Shown here: positions 53,980 to 62,129 of the stretch, piece by piece
Numbering within the stretch: the stretch's first letter is position 1
How the letters are laid out: each line of letters opens with the position of its first letter
Assembly (NCBI RefSeq): GCF_001426685.1
Contig: NZ_LMFB01000020.1
Coordinates: 122,496 to 186,495, forward strand
Source: Rhizobium sp. Root483D2
GTDB lineage: Bacteria > Pseudomonadota > Alphaproteobacteria > Rhizobiales > Rhizobiaceae
Reading direction: 5' to 3'
Length of the DNA: 64,000 bases
Translations under genes and position numbers: made by a program
Notes under the pieces: generated by a model
Database searches by the model: none
Told to the model about the DNA's origin: nothing
What the model saw: the letters and a program-made list of their open reading frames with translations, nothing else

Positions 53980-55233
53980 TTACCCCACAATCCCCGCCGT
54001 CTCCACCACCGCATGAAACAGCACGTCGCATCCGGCCGACGCCCATTCCTTGGATATTTCCTCTGCCTCGTTGTGGCTGAGGCCGCCGACGCAGGGGCAC
54101 ATGACCATGGTGGCGGGAGCGACCTTGGCGGCCCAGCAGGCATCGTGGCCGGCGCCGGAGATGAGGTTCATGTGGCTGTAGCCGAGCCTTTCGGCGGCGG
54201 AGCGCACCGCGGTGACCAGGGCCGGGTCAAAGGTGACCGGCTCGAAATGGCCGATGGCTTCGACGGAACAGCCGACGCCGAGCGCCTCGGTGATCCTGGG
54301 GGCTTCGGCCTCGATCTTGGCGCGCATGCGGTCGAGCTTGGCCTTGTCGGGAGAGCGGATATCGACAGTGAAGACGACCTTGCCCGGCAGCACGTTGCGG
54401 GAATTGGGCGAGAAGAACACCTGGCCGACGCCGCCAACGGCGCCCGGCTGGTTTTCCATGGCAACGCCCTGGACCATTTCGACGATCCGCGCCATGGCAA
54501 GGCCGGCATTGACGCGCAGGTTCATCGGCGTCGAGCCGGTATGGGCCTCGCGGCCGGTCAGCGTGAATTCCAGCCACCACAGGCCCTGACAATGCGTCAC
54601 CACGCCGATGGTCTTTTCCTCTGCCTCCAGGATGGGGCCCTGCTCGATATGATATTCGAAATAGGCGTGCATTTTGCGGGCGCCGACCTCTTCTTCGCCT
54701 TGCCAGCCGATCCGCTTCAACTCGTCGCCGTAGGTCTTGCCCTCGGGGTCCTTGCGGCCATAGGCGTAGTCGAGCTCGTGAATGCCGGCAAAGACGCCGG
54801 AGGCGAGCATGGCGGGTGCAAAGCGCGCACCTTCCTCATTGGCCCAGTTGGTGACGACGATCGGATGTTTGGTCTTGATGCCGAGATCGTTCATGGTGCG
54901 CACGACTTCCAGCGCGCCGAGCACGCCGAGCACGCCGTCATATTTGCCGCCGGTCGGCTGGGTATCGAGATGGCTGCCGACATAGACGGGCAGCGCATCG
55001 GGATCGGTGCCGGGGCGGGTGGCAAACATCGTGCCCATCTTGTCGACGCCCATCGTCATGCCGGCGTCTTCGCACCATTTTTGAAACAGGTGGCGGCCTT
55101 CGCCGTCCTCGTCGGTCAATGTCTGGCGGTTGTTGCCGCCGGCAATGCCGGGGCCGATTTTCGCCATGTCCATCAGTGAATCCCACAGACGGTCGGCATT
55201 GACGCGCATGTTCTCGCCCGGTGCATGAGCCAT
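53980..55233 (-). CDS. hyuC: Zn-dependent N-carbamoyl-amino-acid hydrolase / beta-ureidopropionase
   Basis: 417 residues, M20 peptidase-like. It removes the carbamoyl group from N-carbamoyl-beta-alanine or related products of HydA, releasing NH3 and CO2. Visible features: VGSHLDTQPTGGKYDG (His/Asp metal ligands), WANEEGARFAPAMLAS, EYHIEQGPILE, GREAHTGSTPMNLR and a C-terminal GAGHDACWAAKVAPATM. Start 55233 has GAGGAGAA upstream. Diverges from rutR across a 305-base region holding a RutR-like box. The gene symbol is the usual one for the class; exact stereospecificity is not readable. Confidence 0.9.
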   Translation of the reverse strand: MAHAPGENMRVNADRLWDSLMDMAKIGPGIAGGNNRQTLTDEDGEGRHLFQKWCEDAGMTMGVDKMGTMFATRPGTDPDALPVYVGSHLDTQPTGGKYDGVLGVLGALEVVRTMNDLGIKTKHPIVVTNWANEEGARFAPAMLASGVFAGIHELDYAYGRKDPEGKTYGDELKRIGWQGEEEVGARKMHAYFEYHIEQGPILEAEEKTIGVVTHCQGLWWLEFTLTGREAHTGSTPMNLRVNAGLAMARIVEMVQGVAMENQPGAVGGVGQVFFSPNSRNVLPGKVVFTVDIRSPDKAKLDRMRAKIEAEAPRITEALGVGCSVEAIGHFEPVTFDPALVTAVRSAAERLGYSHMNLISGAGHDACWAAKVAPATMVMCPCVGGLSHNEAEEISKEWASAGCDVLFHAVVETAGIVG

Positions 55234-55538
55234 GACGGTTCTCCTCATTCTTTTTAAGGGAAGCGCAATATGGTGCGCATCCCGCCGTTCCCTTGATCAA
55301 ATCGGGGCAATCTGGTTTTTTCGATTGCCCTGCGATCAGCCGTTGCGTTTGTGTTTGAACTGACTGATAATTTGACCGGTTGGTAAAACATTACAACTTC
55401 CTTTGCCGCACTCAAGGTGAAAAACAGAAAAAACGTTAGTGCCGTCCGAATTTTTGGATCATGCGGTTTTCGGATGTTTTTGAGGCCGCGCGCAGGCGGC
55501 GATTGGTGAGAAGACGTTGTGAGAAGACTGGGGGAAAA
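55234..55538. promoter_or_regulatory. Divergent promoter region between hyuC and rutR
   Basis: 305 bases between two outward-facing genes. It is AT-richer than the surroundings, especially at 55320-55460, and includes the RutR-like box at 55372-55387. No other palindrome or small gene was recognised. Confidence 0.55.
55372..55387. promoter_or_regulatory. Candidate RutR operator
   Basis: TTGACCGGTTGGTAAA matches the E. coli RutR consensus TTGACCA-N2-TGGTCAA, as I recall it, at 12 of 14 defined positions. It lies about 150 bases upstream of both hyuC and rutR and probably controls the catabolic operon in response to uracil/thymine. Confidence 0.65.
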
Positions 55539-56189
55539 ATGGTACTTCCGAGGGCAGCCCGAACGCAAAGGCGAACCCGCATCCAGGAGGAGAAGGAAGA
55601 ACTGATTCTGGAGGCGGCGCTGGACGTGTTTGCCATTCACGGTTTTCGCGGCAGCACCATCGATCAGATCGCCGATGTGGCAGGCATGTCCAAACCCAAT
55701 CTGCTCTATTATTTCCGCACCAAGGAGGCGATGCACCGGGCGCTGATCGACCGCGTGCTCGACAGCTGGCTCGATCCGCTGCGCGAATTCGATGCGGAGG
55801 GAAACCCCGTGTCGGAAATCCGCAGCTATATCCGCCGCAAACTGGAGATGGCACGGGATTTTCCACGCGAAAGCCGGCTGTTCGCCAATGAAATCCTGCA
55901 GAGCGCGCCCCATATCGAGGACGAGTTGAAGGGGCCTTTGAAATCGCTGGTCGATGAGAAGGCCGAGGTCATCCGCAGCTGGGCCAAAGCCGGCAAGATC
56001 GCCAAATGCGATCCGTATCACCTGATTTTCGCCATCTGGTCGACGACGCAGCATTACGCCGATTTCGATGTTCAGGTGCGCGCGGTGCTGGGTGACGGGC
56101 GCTCCGGCGACGGGCGTTTTGAAGACGCGGCGCGGTTTCTTGAGCAATTGTTCGTCAGTGGCCTGGAAATCAGGGACGGCGGCGCCTGA
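55539..56189 (+). CDS. rutR: TetR-family pyrimidine-responsive regulator, RutR-like
   Basis: 216 residues. The N-terminal TetR helix-turn-helix (EAALDVFAIHGFRGSTIDQIADVAG then SKPNLLYYFRTKEAMHRALI) is followed by RutR-type ligand domain blocks: LDSWLDPLREFD, RRKLEMARDFPRESRLFANEIL, LKSLVDEKAEVIRSWAKAGKI and LIFAIWSTTQHYADFDVQV. These match E. coli RutR closely in order. ATG 55539 has GGGGGA upstream. RutR is released from DNA by uracil or thymine, so it likely controls the divergent hyuC-hydA-ABC operon and perhaps preTA. Confidence 0.9.
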   Translation: MVLPRAARTQRRTRIQEEKEELILEAALDVFAIHGFRGSTIDQIADVAGMSKPNLLYYFRTKEAMHRALIDRVLDSWLDPLREFDAEGNPVSEIRSYIRRKLEMARDFPRESRLFANEILQSAPHIEDELKGPLKSLVDEKAEVIRSWAKAGKIAKCDPYHLIFAIWSTTQHYADFDVQVRAVLGDGRSGDGRFEDAARFLEQLFVSGLEIRDGGA

Positions 56190-56239
56190 CCGGCTCTCAA
56201 ACGCTTCGCAATCTTTCTGCTTAGCGTGCAGCACTCCTG

Positions 56240-57907
56240 TCAGGCCGACGGGCGTGTCTCGCGTTTTTCCGCTTCGATCATCGCCCCGATCTCGGCGGCA
56301 TCATAGACGATCAAGGTTTCAAGCGTGCCGGTGCGGCCGCGGATCGAGATATTGTAGCTTTCCCGGTCATCGACTTTCAGCCCGGCATAGCGGACGACAT
56401 CGGCGGAGACGGCAAGCTGCGCATCATATTCCTTGGCGAACCCTTCCAGGCGGCTGGCCGCATTGATCGTGTCACCGACGGCGGTCAGCGCCGAGGCTTT
56501 TCCGTAGCCGATCTGGCCGATAATCGCCGGCCCGGCATGCATGCCCATGGCGATGCGCAGGGGTTTGTCGAGTTCGCTCAGGAAATTGCGGTTGAGCACA
56601 TCGATGCCCTTGGCGATGCGCGCCGTTGCCGTCAGCGCCTGCGCGCACGCGTCTTCGATGCGGTTGTTCAGCCCGAACAGCGCGAGTGCCCCGTCGCCGA
56701 TGAACTTGTCGATCACGCCGCCCGATTCTTCCACCGCTTCACCGATGGTCTCGAAATAGCGGTTGAGCAGGAAGACCGTGTCGAAGGGGAGCTGCTTTTG
56801 CGCCAGCAGCGTGAAATCGCGCAGATCGCAAAACAGCACGGCGATGTGGCGTTCGCGTCCGGCAGCCTGCTGTTCCGTCGGCTGGGCCCTCAGGCCAATA
56901 TTGTCGCCGCCGAGAATGGGCGAGATCGACAGATTGTGGATCGGCCGCAACTGGCAGGCAAGACGCACATTGTCGGGCGCGCGGATACGCGTCAGCGTCG
57001 TGCGCTCGGCATCGCTGGGGCCAGGCTGGCGTTCCAGCCCCTCTGTCACCCGGACCCGGCAGGTCGAACAGCGTCCGCGCCCGCCGCATACCGACAGATG
57101 CGGGATGCCAGCGGCACGGCTTGCTTCCAGCACGCTGAACCCTTTTGCAACGGAAATTGCCCGATCGGGATAGGTGACGCGGATTTTTCCCCTGACCGGA
57201 ATGGCGCGCAGCAGGAGGGTGCCGCCGACTGCCGTGATCAGCGTGGCGAAGATGATGCGGCGGATATCCGACAGGATTTCGGGCGGCGTGTGAACCGGCT
57301 TGAACCAGGTATCGGAGGCCATTGCCGGAATGGAGCGGGCGCCAACGACGAAGCCGAGCAGGGCGAGAAGCGGAACGAGCAGGGCAAAGGAATAGATCAG
57401 CAGAAAGTATTTCGGATACCAGTCCCGGCCGCGCATCCAGAACCAGAAGCCGAGACAGCCATGCGCCCAGGCCAAGACAAGTGCTATCGATTGCGTGCTG
57501 GCAGAGAAGGGGCTCGCCCAAAGCCGTGACAGGACTTCGTAATAGCCGTCGCCAAACCCGGTCAGCGCCGATTCGATGCGCGTGTTGATGACATGGCTGA
57601 CCAGCAGGAACGGAAAGGACAGGCCGAAGACGATCTTCAGCATCTCGCGCACCGGCATGCGCAGGGTCTGCCGGCGGTAGAGGCTTTCCAGCGCCAGCAC
57701 GAAGTGCACGAGAAGCGATCCGTAGAGCAGCACCGTGCCCAGCCAGGTGCGCCAGACCATATTGAAGATCCGGCGCGCGCCTTCCATCGCCTCGACGGAG
57801 ACGAGGCCAAGCGCGTGGTTTAAGAAATGCGTGAGCAGAAATAGGCCGAGGCAAGCGCCCGTCAGGAGATGCAGCCTTTTGCGCGTACGTGGGGAGGCGA
57901 TCTTCAA
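56240..57907 (-). CDS. Membrane adenylate cyclase with SdhC-like heme domain and 2Fe-2S ferredoxin domain (CyaC-like)
   Basis: 555 residues. Residues ~1-240 hold about six helices with paired histidines (LTHFLNHALG, LVHFVLALESLY, LLVSHVINTRI, AWAHGCLGFWF), like a diheme succinate dehydrogenase anchor. Residues ~245-335 are a plant-type 2Fe-2S domain (CGGRGRCSTC plus the distant Cys in VRLACQLRP). The C-terminal ~190 residues are a class III cyclase (IAVLFCDLRDFTLLAQKQ, KFIGDGALALFG, GDTINAASRLEG). The TTG at 57907 is the only workable start in frame and lacks a strong ribosome site. Resembles the redox-responsive CyaC I recall from Sinorhizobium. Lies between rutR and preA without obvious operon link. 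Confidence 0.82.
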   Translation of the reverse strand: MKIASPRTRKRLHLLTGACLGLFLLTHFLNHALGLVSVEAMEGARRIFNMVWRTWLGTVLLYGSLLVHFVLALESLYRRQTLRMPVREMLKIVFGLSFPFLLVSHVINTRIESALTGFGDGYYEVLSRLWASPFSASTQSIALVLAWAHGCLGFWFWMRGRDWYPKYFLLIYSFALLVPLLALLGFVVGARSIPAMASDTWFKPVHTPPEILSDIRRIIFATLITAVGGTLLLRAIPVRGKIRVTYPDRAISVAKGFSVLEASRAAGIPHLSVCGGRGRCSTCRVRVTEGLERQPGPSDAERTTLTRIRAPDNVRLACQLRPIHNLSISPILGGDNIGLRAQPTEQQAAGRERHIAVLFCDLRDFTLLAQKQLPFDTVFLLNRYFETIGEAVEESGGVIDKFIGDGALALFGLNNRIEDACAQALTATARIAKGIDVLNRNFLSELDKPLRIAMGMHAGPAIIGQIGYGKASALTAVGDTINAASRLEGFAKEYDAQLAVSADVVRYAGLKVDDRESYNISIRGRTGTLETLIVYDAAEIGAMIEAEKRETRPSA

Positions 57908-58070
57908 GCAGACATCCGGTGTTGGCGGCCTGGCCGCGTCTTGTTTTCCTGCCTGTTATTGACGAGTTCGCGGTGAGGGGCAACGCACGTTTTGTAGACG
58001 CATCGTCGTGATTTGGTGTCCAATGGGTTTTGCACGGGGATCAACGGGGTTTTCCGCTGTCGCAAATGCA

Positions 58071-58105
58071 ATCAGCCGCCTCGCGTGTGCGGCGAAGCGG
58101 CTGAT
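58071..58105 (-). terminator. Hairpin downstream of preA
   Basis: ATCAGCCGC (58071-58079) and GCGGCTGAT (58097-58105) form a perfect 9-bp stem 23 bases past the preA stop on the minus strand. No T-run follows; a moderate candidate for the end of preTA. Confidence 0.5.
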
Positions 58106-58127
58106 ATCTGGTCTTCCCGTGACGATA

Positions 58128-59441
58128 TTATTCGGCGGCCTGGCGGGCCATCGGGTTGTTCGGGTGTGTCGTCCAGTTGGCATAGTTCGGATCGACCGTC
58201 TTGCCGGTGCGCTCATCCAGCACACCCGGCTCAAGGCCGACCATGGTGATGCAATCCTGTACGGGACAGACATTGACGCAGAGATTGCAGCCGACGCATT
58301 CGTCTTCCATCACCTCGAAATGCCTTTTGCCATCGACATATTGGGTGATCGCCTGGTGCGAGGTGTCCTCGCAGGCGATGTGGCAGCGGCCGCATTTGAT
58401 GCAAGCATCCTGGTCGATGCGCGCCTTGGCGATATAGTTGAGGTTGAGATATTGCCAGTCGGAGACGTTGGGCACGGCGCGGCCGCAGATATCGTCGAGG
58501 GTGCGATGGCCCTTGGCATCCATCCAGCTGGAAAGCCCGGTAATCATCTCCTGGACGATCTTGAAGCCATAGGTCATCGCCGCCGTGCAGACCTGGACAT
58601 TGCCGGCGCCAAGCACGAGGAATTCGGCCGCATCCCGCCAGGTGGTGATGCCGCCAATGCCGGAGATCGGCAGGCCGTAGGTTTCCGGATCGCGGGCGAT
58701 TTCCGCCACCATGTTGAGTGCGATCGGCTTGACCGCCGGGCCGCAATAGCCGCCATGGCTGCCCTTGCCGTCGATCGAGGGTTCCGGCGAGAACGTGTCG
58801 AGATTGACCGAAGTGATCGAATTGATCGTGTTGATCAGCGACACGGCATCGGTGCCGCCGGATTTGGCGGCGCGCGCGGGCTTGCGCACATCGGTGATGT
58901 TCGGCGTCAGCTTGGTGATGACGGGCATGCGGGTATATTGCTTGCACCAGCGCACGACCATTTCGATATATTCCGGCACCTGTCCGACCGCAGCGCCCAT
59001 GCCGCGTTCCGACATGCCGTGCGGACAGCCGAAATTGAGCTCGATGCCATCGGCGCCGGTTTCCTCGACCAGCGGCAGGATCGATTTCCAGGCGTTTTCC
59101 TCGCACGGCACCATGATCGAGGCGATCAGTGCCCGGTCCGGCCAGTTCATCTTCACCTGCTTCATTTCGCGCAGGTTGGTGTAGAGGTCGCGGTCGGTGA
59201 TCAGTTCGATATTGTTGAGGCCCAGCAGACGGCGGTCGGCGCCCCAGATCGCGCCGTAGCGCGGACCGTTGACGTTGACGACGGGCGGGCCTTCCTCGCC
59301 CAGCGTCTTCCAGACGACGCCGCCCCAGCCCGCCTTGAAGGCGCGCTCGACATTGTAGGCCTTGTCGGTCGGCGGCGCCGAAGCCAGCCAGAAGGGGTTC
59401 GGGGATTTGATGCCGACGAAATTATTGCGCAGATCAGCCAT
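58128..59441 (-). CDS. preA: NAD-dependent dihydropyrimidine dehydrogenase subunit PreA
   Basis: 437 residues. N-terminal FMN-binding TIM barrel like dihydroorotate dehydrogenase: GIKSPNPFWLASAPPTDK, GIELNFGCPHGMSERGMGAA, KLTPNITDV. The catalytic-loop Cys region is near GGYCGPAVKPIALNMV. The C-terminal two 4Fe-4S clusters are DACIKCGRCHIACEDTSH and DECVGCNLCVNVCPVQDCI. With PreT it reduces uracil and thymine. GGGGAGAA precedes the start, and 15 bases separate it from preT. Confidence 0.94.
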   Translation of the reverse strand: MADLRNNFVGIKSPNPFWLASAPPTDKAYNVERAFKAGWGGVVWKTLGEEGPPVVNVNGPRYGAIWGADRRLLGLNNIELITDRDLYTNLREMKQVKMNWPDRALIASIMVPCEENAWKSILPLVEETGADGIELNFGCPHGMSERGMGAAVGQVPEYIEMVVRWCKQYTRMPVITKLTPNITDVRKPARAAKSGGTDAVSLINTINSITSVNLDTFSPEPSIDGKGSHGGYCGPAVKPIALNMVAEIARDPETYGLPISGIGGITTWRDAAEFLVLGAGNVQVCTAAMTYGFKIVQEMITGLSSWMDAKGHRTLDDICGRAVPNVSDWQYLNLNYIAKARIDQDACIKCGRCHIACEDTSHQAITQYVDGKRHFEVMEDECVGCNLCVNVCPVQDCITMVGLEPGVLDERTGKTVDPNYANWTTHPNNPMARQAAE

Positions 59442-59456
59442 GGTTCATTCTCCCCT

Positions 59457-60818
59457 TCACGCGACGGCAACGGCCGGCTGCGATGCAGCGGCGAGCATAT
59501 GGTTGATCGATTCGGCGGCATCGCGGCCATGTGCCACGGCCGAGACCGTCAGGTCTTCGCCGCCAAGCACACAGTCGCCACCCGCCCAGACACGGTCGAG
59601 CGATGTGCGGCCTTCGGCATCGACGACGATGCGGCCGGACTGCAGGGTGATGATGCCAAGGCCGTCGGCCTCGAACGTCTGGCCGATGGCTTTCAGCACA
59701 TGGTCGGCGGTGATGACGCCGGTTTCGCCGGTTGTGGTCAGGCGGCCGTCGGCAAGGGTGGTATAGTCGAGTTCGATCCCGGCCACTCTGCCATCGCGGG
59801 AAATGATGCGCTTGGGCTGCAGCCAGTGGCGGATGGTCACGCCCTTGGCGGCGGCAAGATCTTGTTCGAACACGGACGCATTCATGTGCTCCTTGCCGCG
59901 GCGGTAGCAGATGGTCACTTCCTCGGCGCCAAGCAGCTTGGCCTGCACGGCCGCATCGACGGCAGTCATGCCGCCGCCGAGCACCACGACGCGGCGGCCG
60001 ATGGCGATGTCGGACTTGGTTGCCGACTGGCGCAGCGCGGCGATGAAATCGACGGCATCCTCGACGCCTTCGGCAGTCTCTCCCTCAGCCCTCAGCGCAT
60101 TGACGCCGGCGAGGCCCAAGCCGAGAAAGACGGCATCATGCTTGGCCAGCATGTCGCTCAGCGAAAAGTCGCGGCCGAGCATCATGCGGTTGCGGATGTC
60201 GATGCCGCCGATCGACAGCACATAATCGACTTCGGCCTGGGCGAAATCATCGACCGCCTTATAGGTGGCGATACCATATTCGTTGAGGCCGCCGGCCTTT
60301 TCGCGGGCATCGTAGATGGTGACCTCATGGCCCTTGACGGCCAGACGGTGGGCGCAGGCGAGACCGGCCGGGCCGGCGCCGATGACGGCGATGGATTTGC
60401 CCGTGGGTTCGGCGCGCTGGTAGAATTGCCGGTTTTCACGCATGGCAATATCGGTCGCATAACGCTGCAGCCGCCCGATCTCGACCGGCCGGTGTTCAGC
60501 CTCGTTGCGCACGCAGGCCTGTTCGCACAGCGTTTCGGTGGGACAGACGCGGGCGCACATGCCGCCCAGAATGTTCTGGTCGAAAATGGTGTTGGCCGAC
60601 CCGATCGGGTTTCCAGTCGATATCTGCCGGATGAACAGCGGGATATCGATGGAGGTGGGACAGGCCGTCATGCAGGGCGCGTCATAGCAGAAGTAACAGC
60701 GGTCGGAGGCGACCAGGGCTTCATGGTCGTCAAGCGGCGGATGCAGATCGGAAAAATTATGTTCGTATTCGACGGGAGACAGGCGCCCGCTCAGTATTCC
60801 AGTGTCAGTCGTTCCCAT
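59457..60818 (-). CDS. preT: NAD-dependent dihydropyrimidine dehydrogenase subunit PreT
   Basis: 453 residues, glutamate-synthase-small-subunit-like. The N-terminal Fe-S region holds RCYFCYDAPCMTACPTSID and GGMCARVCPTETLCEQACVR. FAD motif: SIAVIGAGPAGLACAHRLA; NAD motif: RVVVLGGGMTAVDAAVQAK; closing segment: RVWAGGDCVLGGEDLTVSAV. It passes electrons from NADH to PreA. First gene of preTA, with GGGAGC before the start and a weaker RutR-like box upstream. Confidence 0.94.
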   Translation of the reverse strand: MGTTDTGILSGRLSPVEYEHNFSDLHPPLDDHEALVASDRCYFCYDAPCMTACPTSIDIPLFIRQISTGNPIGSANTIFDQNILGGMCARVCPTETLCEQACVRNEAEHRPVEIGRLQRYATDIAMRENRQFYQRAEPTGKSIAVIGAGPAGLACAHRLAVKGHEVTIYDAREKAGGLNEYGIATYKAVDDFAQAEVDYVLSIGGIDIRNRMMLGRDFSLSDMLAKHDAVFLGLGLAGVNALRAEGETAEGVEDAVDFIAALRQSATKSDIAIGRRVVVLGGGMTAVDAAVQAKLLGAEEVTICYRRGKEHMNASVFEQDLAAAKGVTIRHWLQPKRIISRDGRVAGIELDYTTLADGRLTTTGETGVITADHVLKAIGQTFEADGLGIITLQSGRIVVDAEGRTSLDRVWAGGDCVLGGEDLTVSAVAHGRDAAESINHMLAAASQPAVAVA

Positions 60819-60874
60819 TTTTTGCTCCCAAATGTCGTGCCTCAGGATGTCGGAACGGTACCACGCTTTATTTA

Positions 60875-60890
60875 TTTATCAAACGGTAAA
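60875..60890. promoter_or_regulatory. Weak RutR-like box upstream of preT
   Basis: TTTATCAAACGGTAAA has the spacing of a RutR site and matches the recalled consensus at 10 of 14 defined positions. It lies 57 bases before the preT start in the 204-base region shared with the SorC-type regulator. It is weaker than the site at 55372 and could be chance in an AT-rich patch. Confidence 0.4.
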
Positions 60891-61022
60891 AATTTTAAAA
60901 TGAAAATTGCAGGAATCCCGGTGTGCTGGGGTTTTGAAGGGCTTTCGATGCGACGCTGCGATCGTCTGTGTTTGACAGAAGCCGGGAAAAAGTGTCAGCA
61001 CATCGTTCAGGGAGTACGGACA

Positions 61023-61976
61023 ATGGCGCGCAGACCGGAAGGCAATAACAGGCTCGATGATGCCGCGCGTGCAGGCTGGCTCTACTATGTCGCCGGGCGC
61101 ACGCAGGACGAAATCGCCGCTGCCATGGGCATCTCGCGCCAGTCGGCGCAGCGCCTGGTGTCGCTGGCCATGGCCGAGCGGCTGATCAAGGTTCGCCTCG
61201 ACCACCCGATCGCAGCCTGTCTCGAGCTTGGGCTGCGCCTCAAGGAGAAATTCGACCTTAGGCAAGTGGATATCGTGCCGAGCGACCCCGGATCGTCATC
61301 GACCACGGTCGGCATTGCCGAGGCGGGGGCAGCCGAGATCGAGCGCTGGCTGAAATCGGCCGATCCGATCATCCTGGCGATCGGCACGGGGCGAACGCTG
61401 AAGGCGGCAATCGACCAGCTGCCAGCGATGGAATGTCCCCAGCACCGCATCGTCTCTTTAACCGGCAATATCGGCCTGGATGGGTCGGCGGCCTATTACA
61501 ACGTCATCTTCTCGATGGCGGATGCGGTCAAGGCGCGGCATTTTCCGATGCCCTTGCCGGTTCTGGTCTCGTCGCCGGAAGAGCGGGCGCTGCTCCACAA
61601 CCAGGCGCTGGTCAAATCGGCCCTGCAGCTTGGTTCGGAAGCCGATGTCGCCTTTGTCGGCGTGGGTGAGCTTGGTCAGCAGGCGCCGCTTTGCGAGGAC
61701 GGTTTCCTGGCGGCAGACGAGATGGCCCGGTTGATGGACGAGGGGGCCGCAGGGGAAATCTGCGGCTGGATGTTTGATGGTGACGGGCGGATGATGTCCG
61801 GCACGATCAACCAGCGCGTCGCCAGCGTGCCCTTGCCATCGCGCGATTCGGCGACGGTGATCGGCATGGCGAAGGGCAGGCGGAAATATATCGCGCTGAG
61901 GGCAGCATTGCGCGGCCGGGTGATCAACGGTCTGATCACCGATGAGACGACGGCGCAGTTTCTGCTCAAGGATTGA
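61023..61976 (+). CDS. smoC: SorC/DeoR-family sugar-binding transcriptional regulator
   Basis: 317 residues. N-terminal helix-turn-helix: RAGWLYYVAGRTQDEIAAAMGISRQSAQRLVS; then the sugar-binding domain with ILAIGTGRTLKAAIDQLP, RIVSLTGNIGLDGSAAYYN and a C-terminal ALRGRVINGLITDETTAQFLL. SorC proteins respond to phosphorylated or free sugars/polyols. GGGAG precedes ATG 61023. Located 153 bases before smoE, it probably regulates the polyol transporter. The symbol smoC is by analogy with rhizobial smo loci. Confidence 0.86.
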   Translation: MARRPEGNNRLDDAARAGWLYYVAGRTQDEIAAAMGISRQSAQRLVSLAMAERLIKVRLDHPIAACLELGLRLKEKFDLRQVDIVPSDPGSSSTTVGIAEAGAAEIERWLKSADPIILAIGTGRTLKAAIDQLPAMECPQHRIVSLTGNIGLDGSAAYYNVIFSMADAVKARHFPMPLPVLVSSPEERALLHNQALVKSALQLGSEADVAFVGVGELGQQAPLCEDGFLAADEMARLMDEGAAGEICGWMFDGDGRMMSGTINQRVASVPLPSRDSATVIGMAKGRRKYIALRAALRGRVINGLITDETTAQFLLKD

Positions 61977-62129
61977 GCGCACCCTCATAAATTTTCATTA
62001 GCAAAATCAAAACAATGAGGCTTCGTTTCTGCACTGCAGCAACGAATGGCGATTGACATTTTTTGCGGATGTGTGAGTAATTGCCCACGAGCAAGGCAAA
62101 TGCTCATAACTCTTCTGGGAGGAAGATAT

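Noticed and set aside
58008..61976. A 1322-codon open frame on the plus strand spanning preA and preT on the antisense side and joining the SorC-type regulator.
   Set aside because: The first ~1000 codons are the antisense shadow of two well-supported minus-strand genes in GC-rich DNA; only the part from 61023 has family features and a ribosome-binding site.
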